A stretch of DNA of 64,000 nucleotides. Origin: Agrobacterium salinitolerans (GTDB taxonomy: Bacteria > Pseudomonadota > Alphaproteobacteria > Rhizobiales > Rhizobiaceae). Of this stretch, positions 9,400 to 18,662 are shown in pieces. Location: contig NZ_MRDH01000013.1 in NCBI RefSeq assembly GCF_002008225.1, forward strand, positions 62,001-126,000, written 5' to 3'. Below the pieces are notes generated by a model. The model was not told where the DNA came from. It did not search any database and was given only the letters and a program-made list of their open reading frames with translations. The first letter of the stretch is position 1; each line of letters opens with the position of its first letter. The position numbers were made by a program, and so were the translations under genes.

Positions 9400-9414
9400 T
9401 TAACAAGCGGTTAA
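9400..9414 (-). promoter_or_regulatory. CtrA-type box in front of the candidate small RNA
   Basis: A perfect TTAA-CAAGCGG-TTAA (plus-strand reading) lies in a convergent intergenic region, about 30 bases before the inferred sRNA start. Confidence 0.55.
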
Positions 9415-9543
9415 AACCAAAATCGATCAATTACCCACGAAAATTCCTATTCTGAGACCGTAAAACGCCGAAACTAAATTAACAGCTTCTACTTTTCTCG
9501 CGATTTCAACAGTAACGCGTAAAAATTGACGCAGGATATTCGA

Positions 9544-10356
9544 TCAGTTCCGTGCCGCCGCATGTTCATCCCGCATCCGCTGCAATTCCGTGCGTTTGGA
9601 AGCGATGGAGGCGACAATCACGCCGATGGTGACGAGCCCGATCAGGATCGTGCAGATGGCGTTGATTTCCGGCGTTACGCCGAGGCGAACCTGCGAATAG
9701 ATCTTGATCGGCAGCGTGGTTGCGCCGGGGCCGGTGGCGAAGCTGGCGATCACCAGATCGTCCAGCGACAGCGTGAAGGCCAGCATCCAGCCGGCGATGA
9801 CAGCGGGAAAAATGAGCGGCAGGGTGATGCGGAAGAAGGTCTTGACCGGTGGGCAGCCAAGATCGAGCGCTGCTTCCTCAAGACTGCGATCGAAGGTCAG
9901 GAGCCGCGACTGCACGACAATCGCCACGTAACACATGGTGAAAGTCGTATGGGCTATAACCACCGTCCAGAAACCGCGATCCACCCCGACGGCCACGAAG
10001 AGCAACAGGAGCGACAGGCCGGTGATCACTTCTGGCATGACGAGCGGCGCATAGATCATGCCGGAAAACAGCACCCGGCCCGGAAACCGCGCGAACCGCG
10101 TCAACGACAGCGCCGCAAGCGTTCCGAGAATTGTGCCGATGGTGGCGCTGAGGATACCGACGCGCAACGTCACCCAGGCCGCATCCATCAGCCCCTGGTT
10201 CGACCACATGGAGCGATACCATTGCAGCGAAAAGCCGCCCCAGACGGTGACGAGCTTCGAGGCGTTGAAGGAATAAACGATCAGGATGATGATCGGGATA
10301 TAAAGAAAGGCGAAACCGAGGGTGAGGACGGTAATGTCGAATTTTCCACGCTTCAT
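9544..10356 (-). CDS. potI: Putrescine ABC transporter permease PotI
   Basis: The 270-residue inner-membrane permease has six hydrophobic segments. Its EAA loop is EEAALDLGCPPVKTFFRITLP. The segment SFNASKLVTVWGGFSLQWY after the first helix is typical of PotC/PotI. It pairs with PotH to form the channel. Its start follows the potH stop by 4 bases, so the genes are translationally close. It is the last gene of the pot cluster; no terminator was seen right after it. Confidence 0.9.
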   Translation of the reverse strand: MKRGKFDITVLTLGFAFLYIPIIILIVYSFNASKLVTVWGGFSLQWYRSMWSNQGLMDAAWVTLRVGILSATIGTILGTLAALSLTRFARFPGRVLFSGMIYAPLVMPEVITGLSLLLLFVAVGVDRGFWTVVIAHTTFTMCYVAIVVQSRLLTFDRSLEEAALDLGCPPVKTFFRITLPLIFPAVIAGWMLAFTLSLDDLVIASFATGPGATTLPIKIYSQVRLGVTPEINAICTILIGLVTIGVIVASIASKRTELQRMRDEHAAARN

Positions 10357-10360
10357 GGCC

Positions 10361-11269
10361 TCACCCCGCCTTCTTCTGCTGGTTCTGGAAGATGGCGATG
10401 GGCACCACCAGCAAGATGAGAAGCAGCACGGCGACGGCGGATGCCAAGGGCCAGTCGCGGTTGCCGAAGAATTCCGTCCACAACGTCTTGCCGATCATCA
10501 GCGTCTGGGCGCCGCCAAGCAGATCGGGGATGACGAATTCCCCTGTTATCGGAATGAAGCAGATCATCGATCCGGCCACGACGCCCGGCAGCGACAGCGG
10601 GAAGGTAATTTTCCAGAAAGCTTTCCATGGCGGGCAACCGAGATCGGCCGCCGCTTCCAGCAGCGTATTGTCGAGCTTTTCCAGCGCCGAATAGAGCGGC
10701 AGCACCATGAAGGGCAGATAGGAATAAACGATGCCGATGAAGATCGCCGTCTCGGTGCGGAAGATGTTGACCTGCTGGTCCGGCCCCAGAAACCCGAGCC
10801 ACTGAAACAGCACCGTCAGTAGACCTTCGGGCTTCAGAATACCGATCCAGGCGTAAACGCGGATCAGGAACGAGGTCCAGAACGGCAGGATAACCAGCAT
10901 TACCAGCGTCGGGCGGACGGATGATGGCGAACGCGCCATGGCAAGCGCCATGGGATAACCGATCAGCAACAACAGGAAGGTGGAGATGAGTGCGATGCGC
11001 AACGACGAAAGATAAGCGTCGATATAGAGCGGGTCTTCCGTCAGAAACAGGTAGTTTTCGAAATCCAACTGCGAGAAAAACGCGCCGAGCTTCGAAAATC
11101 CTTCGAAGACCGGCGTATAGGGCGGCATGGAGATTGCCGTATCCGACAGCGAGATTTTGAAGATGATGAAAAAGGGCGCTGCGAAAAACAGCAGCAGCCA
11201 GACATAGGGAACCGCGACGACCAGCCAGCGCCAGAGGCTTTGCCGGTTTTCAGGAGTGGTGATCGCCAT
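10361..11269 (-). CDS. potH: Putrescine ABC transporter permease PotH
   Basis: The 302-residue inner-membrane permease of the PotB/PotH type has six hydrophobic segments and the EAA loop EAAADLGCPPWKAFWKITFP. The ATG at 11269 (MAITTPENRQ) leaves an 11-base gap to potG; an in-frame start at 11326 would run into potG and adds unconserved residues. It forms the transmembrane channel with PotI and is energised by PotG. Confidence 0.9.
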   Translation of the reverse strand: MAITTPENRQSLWRWLVVAVPYVWLLLFFAAPFFIIFKISLSDTAISMPPYTPVFEGFSKLGAFFSQLDFENYLFLTEDPLYIDAYLSSLRIALISTFLLLLIGYPMALAMARSPSSVRPTLVMLVILPFWTSFLIRVYAWIGILKPEGLLTVLFQWLGFLGPDQQVNIFRTETAIFIGIVYSYLPFMVLPLYSALEKLDNTLLEAAADLGCPPWKAFWKITFPLSLPGVVAGSMICFIPITGEFVIPDLLGGAQTLMIGKTLWTEFFGNRDWPLASAVAVLLLILLVVPIAIFQNQQKKAG

Positions 11270-11280
11270 CGAAACCTCCC

Positions 11281-12438
11281 TCAGCGCGTCAGGACGAGGC
11301 CGGAATCCGGCTTCCAGTTCAGCCACACCATATCGCCAAAGGTGATCGGGCGATCCACGAGACGCGAGACATTCGCCTGCGCGGCGCGGATGACGCGGCC
11401 ATCGGCAAGCTTGACGATGAAGACGGAGAAGTCGCCGAGATAACCGATATCCCAGACCTCGCCATAGGCGGAATTGACGCTGCTATCGGCGGGCTGGTCG
11501 AGCGAGATGCGGACTTTTTCGGGGCGGATGGCGAAAGCCACCTGACTGCCGATCGCGGCAGCACATTCCTGCTCCACCGCCACCTTCAGCCCTTCGCAAT
11601 CCAGCGTCACCGGGCCGGGCTTGCCGATATCGGAGGCATTGGCGACGACATTGGCGTCAAAAATATTGATATCGCCGATGAAATCCGCCACATAGCGGCT
11701 ATTCGGCGCTTCATAAATCTCGGCCGGTGTCGCCACCTGCACGACATTGCCCTTGTCCATGACCGCGATGCGGTCCGAGACCGTCATCGCTTCTTCCTGA
11801 TCGTGGGTGACGATGAGGAAGGTAAGGCCGAGATTGGTCTGGATGTCCATCAGTTCGAATTGCGTTTCCTCGCGCAGCTTCTTGTCGAGCGCACCGAGCG
11901 GTTCATCCAGCAGAAGCACCTTGGGCCGCTTGGCAAGCGAGCGGGCAAGCGCCACACGCTGGCGCTGGCCACCGGACAGCTGGCTTGGCTTGCGTTTGGC
12001 AAATTCACTGAGTTTGACGAGCCGCAGCATTTCCTCGACGCGGGCGGAAATGTCCGCCTTGGGCAGGCCGTCCTGCTCCAGACCGAAAGCGACGTTCTTT
12101 TCCACCGACATATGCGGGAACAGCGCGTAGGACTGGAACATCATGTTGGTGGGCCGCTTATAGGGCGGAACGCCGGAAATATCCTTGCCCTGCAGCAGGA
12201 TGCGGCCCTCGGTCGGTTCCTCGAAACCGGCCAGCATGCGCATCAGCGTGGTCTTGCCGCAGCCGGAGGGGCCGAGCAGCGAGAAGAACTCGCGTTCATA
12301 GATATCCAGCGTCAGATTGTTGACGGCGACGAAATCGCCAAAACGTTTGGTGACGTTTTCAAAGCGGATGAAGGGCACCGCATCGGGATTGTCCCAAGGG
12401 CTAAATTTGCGTTTGACCGGTCCAAGTGTCTTTGCCAT
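11281..12438 (-). CDS. potG: Putrescine ABC transporter ATP-binding protein PotG
   Basis: The 385-residue ATPase shows Walker A LLGPSGCGKTT, signature LSGGQRQRVALARSL, Walker B KVLLLDEPLGALD and switch His in IVTHDQEEAM. A C-terminal TOBE-type domain follows (from about residue 290, including FAIRPEKVRIS), as in the CUT1/PotA/PotG group. The 240-base leader to potF contains four hairpins, which may reduce expression relative to the binding protein. Confidence 0.93.
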   Translation of the reverse strand: MAKTLGPVKRKFSPWDNPDAVPFIRFENVTKRFGDFVAVNNLTLDIYEREFFSLLGPSGCGKTTLMRMLAGFEEPTEGRILLQGKDISGVPPYKRPTNMMFQSYALFPHMSVEKNVAFGLEQDGLPKADISARVEEMLRLVKLSEFAKRKPSQLSGGQRQRVALARSLAKRPKVLLLDEPLGALDKKLREETQFELMDIQTNLGLTFLIVTHDQEEAMTVSDRIAVMDKGNVVQVATPAEIYEAPNSRYVADFIGDINIFDANVVANASDIGKPGPVTLDCEGLKVAVEQECAAAIGSQVAFAIRPEKVRISLDQPADSSVNSAYGEVWDIGYLGDFSVFIVKLADGRVIRAAQANVSRLVDRPITFGDMVWLNWKPDSGLVLTR

Positions 12439-12521
12439 GCCCGCCCCGTTTCACCCAAGAACCCATCGACAACCTATACGACCAGGAGGCCGTATCGATG
12501 CCATTCCACTGTCTTCATTCC

Positions 12522-12665
12522 TGTTCCCCGGAACAAACCCGAGGATGTCACAGGGAACCAGCCAACCCAAGTCCTTGGGCTGAAAAGACTTCATCTGACC
12601 TGACAGACGTCAGGTCGCTGGCAACTGTGGCAAGCACAGGAATGGGGGTGGATAGAATCCACCCC
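12522..12665 (-). repeat. Row of four perfect hairpins between potF and potG
   Basis: The perfect inverted repeats are: TGTTCC/GGAACA at 12522-12535; CCCAAG/CTTGGG at 12566-12579; GACCTGAC/GTCAGGTC at 12597-12616; and GGGGTGGAT/ATCCACCCC at 12645-12665. The last begins 14 bases after the potF stop. None is followed by a T-run. The likely role is mRNA stabilisation of potF or attenuation of potGHI. Confidence 0.6.
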
Positions 12666-12678
12666 ATCCCAAATCTGC

Positions 12679-13776
12679 TTAGCTACCGGTCTTTATCTGC
12701 GTCCAGACGCGGTTCAGGACACGCTGTTCCTTCGGTCCATAGGGCGAGATGGTGAAGAGCTTCTTCAGCGTCTCGGCATCGGGATAGACCGCCGGGTTCT
12801 TGACGACGGACTCATCCATCACCGCCTGCGCCGCGAGATTGCCATTCGCATACTGAACATAGTTGGAGGCCTTGGCGATGACTTCCGGCCGCATCAGATA
12901 GTTGATGAAGGCGTGGGCTTCCTCGACATTCTTGGCATCCGCCGGGATGGCAAGGTTGTCGAACCACATGTAGGTGCCTTCCTTCGGAATGACGTAGTTC
13001 ACCTCGACGCCGTTCTTGGCTTCCTCGGCGCGGCTCTTCGCCTGCAGGATATCGCCCGACCAGCCGATGGTGATGCAGCTGTCGCCGTTCGCCAGTTCAT
13101 CGATATAGGCCGAGGAATTGAAGGTCTTCACATAGGGGCGGATCTTCATGTAGACGTCGCCGCCCGCCTCGAGATCGGCGGTTTCCTTGCTATCCGGATT
13201 CTTGCCGAGATAGTTCATGGCGATGGCGAAGGTCTCGTCCGACGCATCGAGAATATTGATGCCGCAGGATTTCAGCTTTTCAGCATTTTCCGGCTTGAAG
13301 AGAATATCCCAGCTGTCGACCGGAACATCGCCGAGCGCCGCCTTCACCTTGGCGACATTATAGCCGATGCCGGTGGTGCCCCACATGTAGTTCACGGCAT
13401 ATTCGTTGCCGGGGTCGTATTTGGCCAGACGCTCGGAAACCTCGGGCCACATGTTCTTCAGATTCGGCAACTTGGACTTGTCGAGTTTCTGGAACACGCC
13501 GGCATTGATCTGGCGGGCGAGGAAGGGGCCGGTGGGCACCACGACATCATAACCGGAGCTGCCGGCCAGAAGCTTGGTTTCCACAAGCTCGTTGCTGTCG
13601 AAAACGTCATAGACGACCTTGATACCGGTTTCCTTGGTGAAATCGGTAAGGATCGATTCGTCGATATAATCCGACCAGTTATAGACGTGGACGACCTTCT
13701 CCTGGGCCATTGCCGAGCCTGCTGCAACGAGCGCGGTGGTGAGAGCCAAGGTCAGACGGAGAGAACGGTTTTTCAT
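12679..13776 (-). CDS. potF: Periplasmic putrescine-binding protein PotF
   Basis: The 365-residue polyamine-binding lipocalin-unrelated (type I/II SBP fold) protein has a Sec signal peptide (MKNRSLRLTLALTTALVAAGSAMAQ, cleavage after AMA). The mature protein begins VVHVYNWSDYIDESI, the hallmark of PotD/PotF. ATG 13776 is chosen because AGGAGA lies just upstream and the signal peptide starts there; longer in-frame starts have no such site. It delivers putrescine (or spermidine) to PotGHI. Substrate within the polyamines is inferred; puuA/puuB-like genes 6 kb away favour putrescine. Confidence 0.92.
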   Translation of the reverse strand: MKNRSLRLTLALTTALVAAGSAMAQEKVVHVYNWSDYIDESILTDFTKETGIKVVYDVFDSNELVETKLLAGSSGYDVVVPTGPFLARQINAGVFQKLDKSKLPNLKNMWPEVSERLAKYDPGNEYAVNYMWGTTGIGYNVAKVKAALGDVPVDSWDILFKPENAEKLKSCGINILDASDETFAIAMNYLGKNPDSKETADLEAGGDVYMKIRPYVKTFNSSAYIDELANGDSCITIGWSGDILQAKSRAEEAKNGVEVNYVIPKEGTYMWFDNLAIPADAKNVEEAHAFINYLMRPEVIAKASNYVQYANGNLAAQAVMDESVVKNPAVYPDAETLKKLFTISPYGPKEQRVLNRVWTQIKTGS

Positions 13777-13928
13777 GATGTCTCCTGTTAACGCATCCTC
13801 ACGGTGGAAGCGTGATCCCCTTTTTTTGGAGAGACTAGAAAGGAAAACAAAAGGGAGCAAGCGGGAAATGTGCAGCACAGCATTTTCAACCAAATGTGTT
13901 CCGGCTGCAAAAATGCGAATGGAAACAC

Positions 13929-15344
13929 CTACTGGAAGTCGAAAACACTAAGACCGGTGACCATTTCATCGAGCCCCAGCGGCCGCGTCAGCGGCGCTTC
14001 CGCCCGCGACAGACAGCCCTGCCTTTCGCACAGCCGGCACGAAGGCCCGACGGCGACCGGCGCAGCACCCGAGGCGGCCGGGCCATAGACGGTGTCTCCG
14101 GCCTGGGCGAGATCGCAGCCGAGAAGCACGGCCGTTCGTCGCACCCTTTCGCCGAAACCCGCCTGCGGGCCTTCCAGCGTGCGCGACACAGTGAGGAACG
14201 CGTCGCCATCCGGCATCTCAACTGCTTCCACCAGCACCTGTCCCGGCTGTGCGAAGGCGGCATGGATGTTGAGCCGCGGACAGAGGCCGCCAAAACGCGC
14301 CCGTGGAAAACCGCTGGCCCCTGCAAGGCGGAAACGGTTGCCGGCATTGTCGATTTCCATCAGGAAAAACGGGATCGCCGCTGCTGACGGCCGTTGCAGG
14401 CTGACAAGACGGTTTGCCGCCTGTTCGAAAGAAACGTTGAAGCGCGACCGCAAAACCTCGAGATCGTATTTCGCCCGCTGGGCGGCGTTCAGGAACGCGC
14501 CATAGGGCATCATCAACGCATGGGCGGCGTAACGCGCCAGTTCGAAGCGGGCGATGCGCCTTGCCTCTTCCCCTTTCAGGCTCAGCGCCTCTAGTTCCCT
14601 GCCGATTTCTTCGCGAAGCGCCAGAAGACAGGTCTCCATGGCCATTTCCCTCAGCTGATCCGGCTGGGACAGGCGTTCGGATAAAAACAGCCGCATCGAA
14701 TGGCGGTCATAACGCCGCCTGAGGTTCGGCATGGCATGAACCGGCAGAGTGCGGACCACGATGCCATGGTTTTTCTGAAGCCATGCCCTCAGCCCCGAAG
14801 CCAGATCGTCGCCCGCCGACAGGTGTTTGTGGAGTTCTTCGGCCGCCGCATCGATGGTGTGGAAATAGGCCGGCCGGTTTTCAAAGACATGCCGTACCTC
14901 GTCGATCGGCAGGCGGGTGGAGGAAAGCGCCGTCTCATGCCCTTCCCGCGCCAGAAGATCGGAGAGATCGGAAAGGCGCTGCGCCTGTTCCCGGTAGGCC
15001 CGGTAAAGCTTGAGGACACCGCTTGCCGCATTGGGCGCGGCATCGGCAACCTCGATCAGTTCCTGCGGCGACGGCACCTCGCCCGCAAGCAGCGGATCGG
15101 CAAAGACCTCGCGCAGCTGCCCGGCGGAACCGGCACTCTCTCCCTGCAGGTCATCCAGATCGACCTTGTAGACGGAGGCAAGCTTCAAAAGCAGCTGCAC
15201 GGTGAGCGGCCGCTGGTTGCGCTCGATGAGGTTGAGATAAGATGGCGAGATCGCCAGCGCCTCGGCCATCGCCGTTTGCGTCAACGCCAGACCGTTGCGA
15301 ATGCGGCGCACACGCGGCCCGGCAAAAATCTTGTTTTCCGACAC
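13929..15344 (-). CDS. XRE-family regulator with short-chain acyl/ImmA-IrrE-like domain (RamB/ScfR type)
   Basis: The 471-residue DNA-binding protein has an N-terminal XRE helix-turn-helix (residues ~8-65; LTQTAMAEALAISPSYLNLIERNQRPL). A central IrrE-like region and a C-terminal domain rich in Cys (CRLCERQGC) follow, as in regulators of acetate, propionate and glyoxylate metabolism. The start is GTG 15344 because GGGGAGGTGAG precedes it; an ATG at 15371 lacks a site. It is divergent from aceA across 253 bases, which suggests it controls isocitrate lyase. Confidence 0.82.
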   Translation of the reverse strand: MSENKIFAGPRVRRIRNGLALTQTAMAEALAISPSYLNLIERNQRPLTVQLLLKLASVYKVDLDDLQGESAGSAGQLREVFADPLLAGEVPSPQELIEVADAAPNAASGVLKLYRAYREQAQRLSDLSDLLAREGHETALSSTRLPIDEVRHVFENRPAYFHTIDAAAEELHKHLSAGDDLASGLRAWLQKNHGIVVRTLPVHAMPNLRRRYDRHSMRLFLSERLSQPDQLREMAMETCLLALREEIGRELEALSLKGEEARRIARFELARYAAHALMMPYGAFLNAAQRAKYDLEVLRSRFNVSFEQAANRLVSLQRPSAAAIPFFLMEIDNAGNRFRLAGASGFPRARFGGLCPRLNIHAAFAQPGQVLVEAVEMPDGDAFLTVSRTLEGPQAGFGERVRRTAVLLGCDLAQAGDTVYGPAASGAAPVAVGPSCRLCERQGCLSRAEAPLTRPLGLDEMVTGLSVFDFQ

Positions 15345-15597
15345 AGCCTCACCTCCCCATCCGCGACTCATACAAGTCTGTTACAAACTCGTGGGGCCAA
15401 AGTCTTTTACAAAATTTACGATTTTACAGCTCCACCCTGTCACGCATCCTACAGGATAACCTCTTTCAAGTCACTGTTTTTATGTTTGTTCTGGCGTTCA
15501 AATCTCCAAAAATGTAAATGTAGTCACATCGAACGGCGGCGCACGCAATGCACAGTCGCCCGTTCTTGAAACTATATTTATCTTGGGAGAGAGAAGT
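15345..15597. promoter_or_regulatory. Shared promoter region of the XRE regulator and aceA
   Basis: This A/T-rich divergent spacer contains TTACAAA at 15381-15387 and again at 15407-15413, plus TTTAC at 15406, 15415 and 15423, spaced 8-9 bases. These repeats are candidate operators for the divergently encoded regulator; this is an inference from position only. Confidence 0.4.
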
Positions 15598-16887
<1,290 letters not shown>

Positions 16888-16899
16888 ACAAGCAAAACG

Positions 16900-16923
16900 G
16901 CCCTTCCCGATATCGGGAAGGGC
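16900..16923 (+). terminator. Perfect 24-bp palindrome after aceA
   Basis: GCCCTTCCCGAT and its exact reverse complement lie 13 bases after the aceA stop. There is no strong T-run, so this may be a weak terminator or a stem separating aceA from the following small gene. Confidence 0.55.
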
Positions 16924-16971
16924 TTGCAAACCGGATCAAAAACCCCTGACAATAATGAGAGGAGAAATGCC

Positions 16972-17229
16972 ATGAATGCCCACAACCCCATCAAGACCCA
17001 CGTCAAGGAACGCGCCGAGGAGCAATCCTCCGCCATGACGCAGGATCAGCAGGCAGCCATCCGCATGCTGGCCAATGATCTGCACCGCCTCAACCAGGCC
17101 GTCATGAAAGCCGTCGAGGCCGGTGTTTCCGTCGAGCTCGTCCGCTCGGCCCGCCACCATGGCGGCGGCGGCAACTGGGGCGATCTGCTGATCCCGGTCA
17201 TCGTTGCGCAGGGAAGTGCCGCCGCCTGA
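16972..17229 (+). CDS. Small conserved-looking hypothetical protein
   Basis: The 85-residue soluble protein has an Ala/Gln-rich helical centre (MTQDQQAAIRMLANDLHRLNQAVMKAVEAGVSVEL) and a His/Gly-rich stretch RHHGGGGNWGD. The start ATG 16972 is preceded by GAGAGGAGA. It lies 84 bases after aceA behind a palindrome, so it may share the aceA transcript. I recognise no family. Confidence 0.65.
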   Translation: MNAHNPIKTHVKERAEEQSSAMTQDQQAAIRMLANDLHRLNQAVMKAVEAGVSVELVRSARHHGGGGNWGDLLIPVIVAQGSAAA

Positions 17230-17244
17230 CCGGTAGCCATTCTT

Positions 17245-18117
17245 TCATGCCGGGCGGCTCTTGCGTCCGGCATATAGATCGGAATGCCCCTTGATGAGAC
17301 GGGTCATCCGATCCGCCACCGTCCTGATATCGCGGCGGTGGCGATCGTCATTATTCATGACGATCCATTGATTGTGGCGGAGCGGTTCTATTTCGCCGCC
17401 TTCACGAAGAAGCCGCGCATCCGCATCGCCGACGAAACAGGGAAGCACGGCGACCCCGGCCCCGGCCAGCACCAGATCGAGCAGCGCCACCGGCCGGTTC
17501 ACCGTCACGGCAATATCGTTGCGGCGGTTTTCATGCGGCCAGCGCAGATAGGTGGAAATGGCGCTCTCTTCCGCCACCGCCAACCAACGGTCGGTTACAG
17601 TGGCGGCAGCATTGCGCAACCTGTAGGGCGCATAGGCCACCTCCCCCGTCTTGATGGCGGCAAGGTTACGCTCCTGCGGCTCAAAGGCGCGGATGCCGAT
17701 GTCGTTTTCGCGATGCGCCAGAGAGGCCCGCTGTTCGGCAATGAAAAGATCGATGCGGAAATCATCGCGATCCGTGCAGATGGCGGAGAAATTCACTGCC
17801 AGCAGCCAGGCATTCCAGGTACCGACGGCAATACGAACGATGGAAGACGCCAACGACGCCTTCTGCCATCCCTCGATGTCCTTGGCTGCATTCTCCATCG
17901 CCTGAAGCCGGTCGAACAACGCGCGGCCATCCGCCGTCAGGGCGTATCCGGTCTGGCTGCGCTGGAACAGGGCCTTGCCGATGCGCTCCTCCAGCTCGAC
18001 CATGCGCCGCCCGACAGTTGCCGGGCTTAAACCCGTCAACGCGGCAGCCCCCGTCAGGCCACCGCTGCGTGATACATCGAGAAAAAGCTGGTAGGAATCC
18101 CAGGTGACGTTTTTCAT
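17245..18117 (-). CDS. LysR-family transcriptional regulator
   Basis: The 290-residue regulator has the N-terminal winged helix-turn-helix (residues ~1-62, SGGLTGAAALTGLSPATVGRRMVELEERIGKALF) and a C-terminal effector-binding region. Its stop lies 15 bases from the end of the small aceA-linked gene, in convergent orientation. A small ORF diverges from it at 18205 and may be its target. The effector is unknown. Confidence 0.88.
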   Translation of the reverse strand: MKNVTWDSYQLFLDVSRSGGLTGAAALTGLSPATVGRRMVELEERIGKALFQRSQTGYALTADGRALFDRLQAMENAAKDIEGWQKASLASSIVRIAVGTWNAWLLAVNFSAICTDRDDFRIDLFIAEQRASLAHRENDIGIRAFEPQERNLAAIKTGEVAYAPYRLRNAAATVTDRWLAVAEESAISTYLRWPHENRRNDIAVTVNRPVALLDLVLAGAGVAVLPCFVGDADARLLREGGEIEPLRHNQWIVMNNDDRHRRDIRTVADRMTRLIKGHSDLYAGRKSRPA

Positions 18118-18204
18118 CGGTGAAAAACGTAGCGCATTTTCTTGCGCAGATAAATCAAAAAACGGCGTGCATCATGGCCCTCCGCAGTGAGAAGGAGAGC
18201 GAAC

Positions 18205-18552
18205 ATGCACGCGATTTTTGCAGCACGGGCCATCATTGACAATCAGAAGCCGCGCACGCGGCGCGAAGCCATTCTGCAGGAAGAACAGTTTTATAAGGAT
18301 ATGGCCGAGGCATCGCGCATGTCGCGGCTTTTCAGCGCGCTTATCGACCTTGCGAAGGCAAGAAGCCGCCGATCAGTACAAGAGAGCGATCAGGGTCGCG
18401 AGAGCGCCGGCGGCGATGATGCTGAGGCGGAAGGCCAGCTGCCGGCTCTCGCTTTCGGCGCGGGCAATGGCGATGGCGTGAGGACGGCGATGTGCAGATC
18501 TGTTCATGCGCGGGCTCCTGACAAAAAACTCAACCGACCCATGCCCTGTTAA
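18205..18552 (+). CDS. Small hypothetical protein, C-terminal half doubtful
   Basis: The 115-residue ORF starts at ATG 18205 behind GAAGGAGA, divergent from the LysR regulator. Residues 1-55 (MHAIFAARAIIDNQKPRTRRE..., then SRMSRLFSALIDLAKARSRR) look like a genuine amphipathic, basic small protein similar in style to DUF1127-type products. The rest is low-complexity and overlaps an antisense 44-codon gene. The true coding end could be affected by a frame error or simply be unconserved. Confidence 0.5.
   Translation: MHAIFAARAIIDNQKPRTRREAILQEEQFYKDMAEASRMSRLFSALIDLAKARSRRSVQESDQGRESAGGDDAEAEGQLPALAFGAGNGDGVRTAMCRSVHARAPDKKLNRPMPC
18373..18507 (-). CDS. Candidate 44-residue single-span membrane protein
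   Basis: A basic N-terminus (MNRSAHRRPHAIAIARAESE) is followed by one hydrophobic helix (LAFRLSIIAAGALATLIALL) ending the protein. CAGGAG lies 7-8 bases before the ATG. A perfect CtrA-type box and a -10-like GATAAAAT lie upstream at 18651-18610. It is antisense to the 3' half of the 18205 ORF. Promoter signals, ribosome-binding site and membrane helix together support it; function unknown. Confidence 0.5.
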   Translation of the reverse strand: MNRSAHRRPHAIAIARAESESRQLAFRLSIIAAGALATLIALLY

Positions 18553-18636
18553 GAGCCTCCAGCAGGACATCATGTGCAGCGGGATCACGGGGTGATCCTG
18601 CCTTGCTGGCATTTTATCAGGATGACTCCATGCACC

Positions 18637-18651
18637 TTAACAAGGCCTTAA
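18637..18651 (-). promoter_or_regulatory. CtrA-type box upstream of the 44-residue membrane protein gene
   Basis: A perfect TTAA-CAAGGCC-TTAA lies 11 bases after the flavoprotein stop and 129 bases before the small gene. A GANTC (CcrM) site, GACTC, lies at 18624-18628. Confidence 0.5.
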
Positions 18652-18662
18652 GGCAGGCGATC

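Larger units (their letters stand above)
9234..9543. other. Intergenic region between two convergent genes, not empty
   Basis: The region lies between the 3' ends of the permease gene and potI, where no promoter would be expected. It nevertheless contains a perfect CtrA-type box (9400-9414) and a minus-strand intrinsic terminator (9254-9281), implying an unannotated transcript. A 24-codon plus-strand ORF at 9329-9403 exists, but its AAGGGGG is 13 bases from the ATG. The A/T-rich remainder (9415-9543) shows nothing recognisable. Confidence 0.6.

Noticed and set aside
9329..9403. 24-codon plus-strand ORF starting MEIISPGYQKF
   Set aside because: The AAGGGGG is about 13 bases from the ATG, the frame ends inside the CtrA-type box, and the terminator signals point to a minus-strand transcript.
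16900..16923. Palindrome after aceA as a strong intrinsic terminator
   Set aside because: No T-run follows, so a strong terminator cannot be claimed; it is listed only as a weak candidate.
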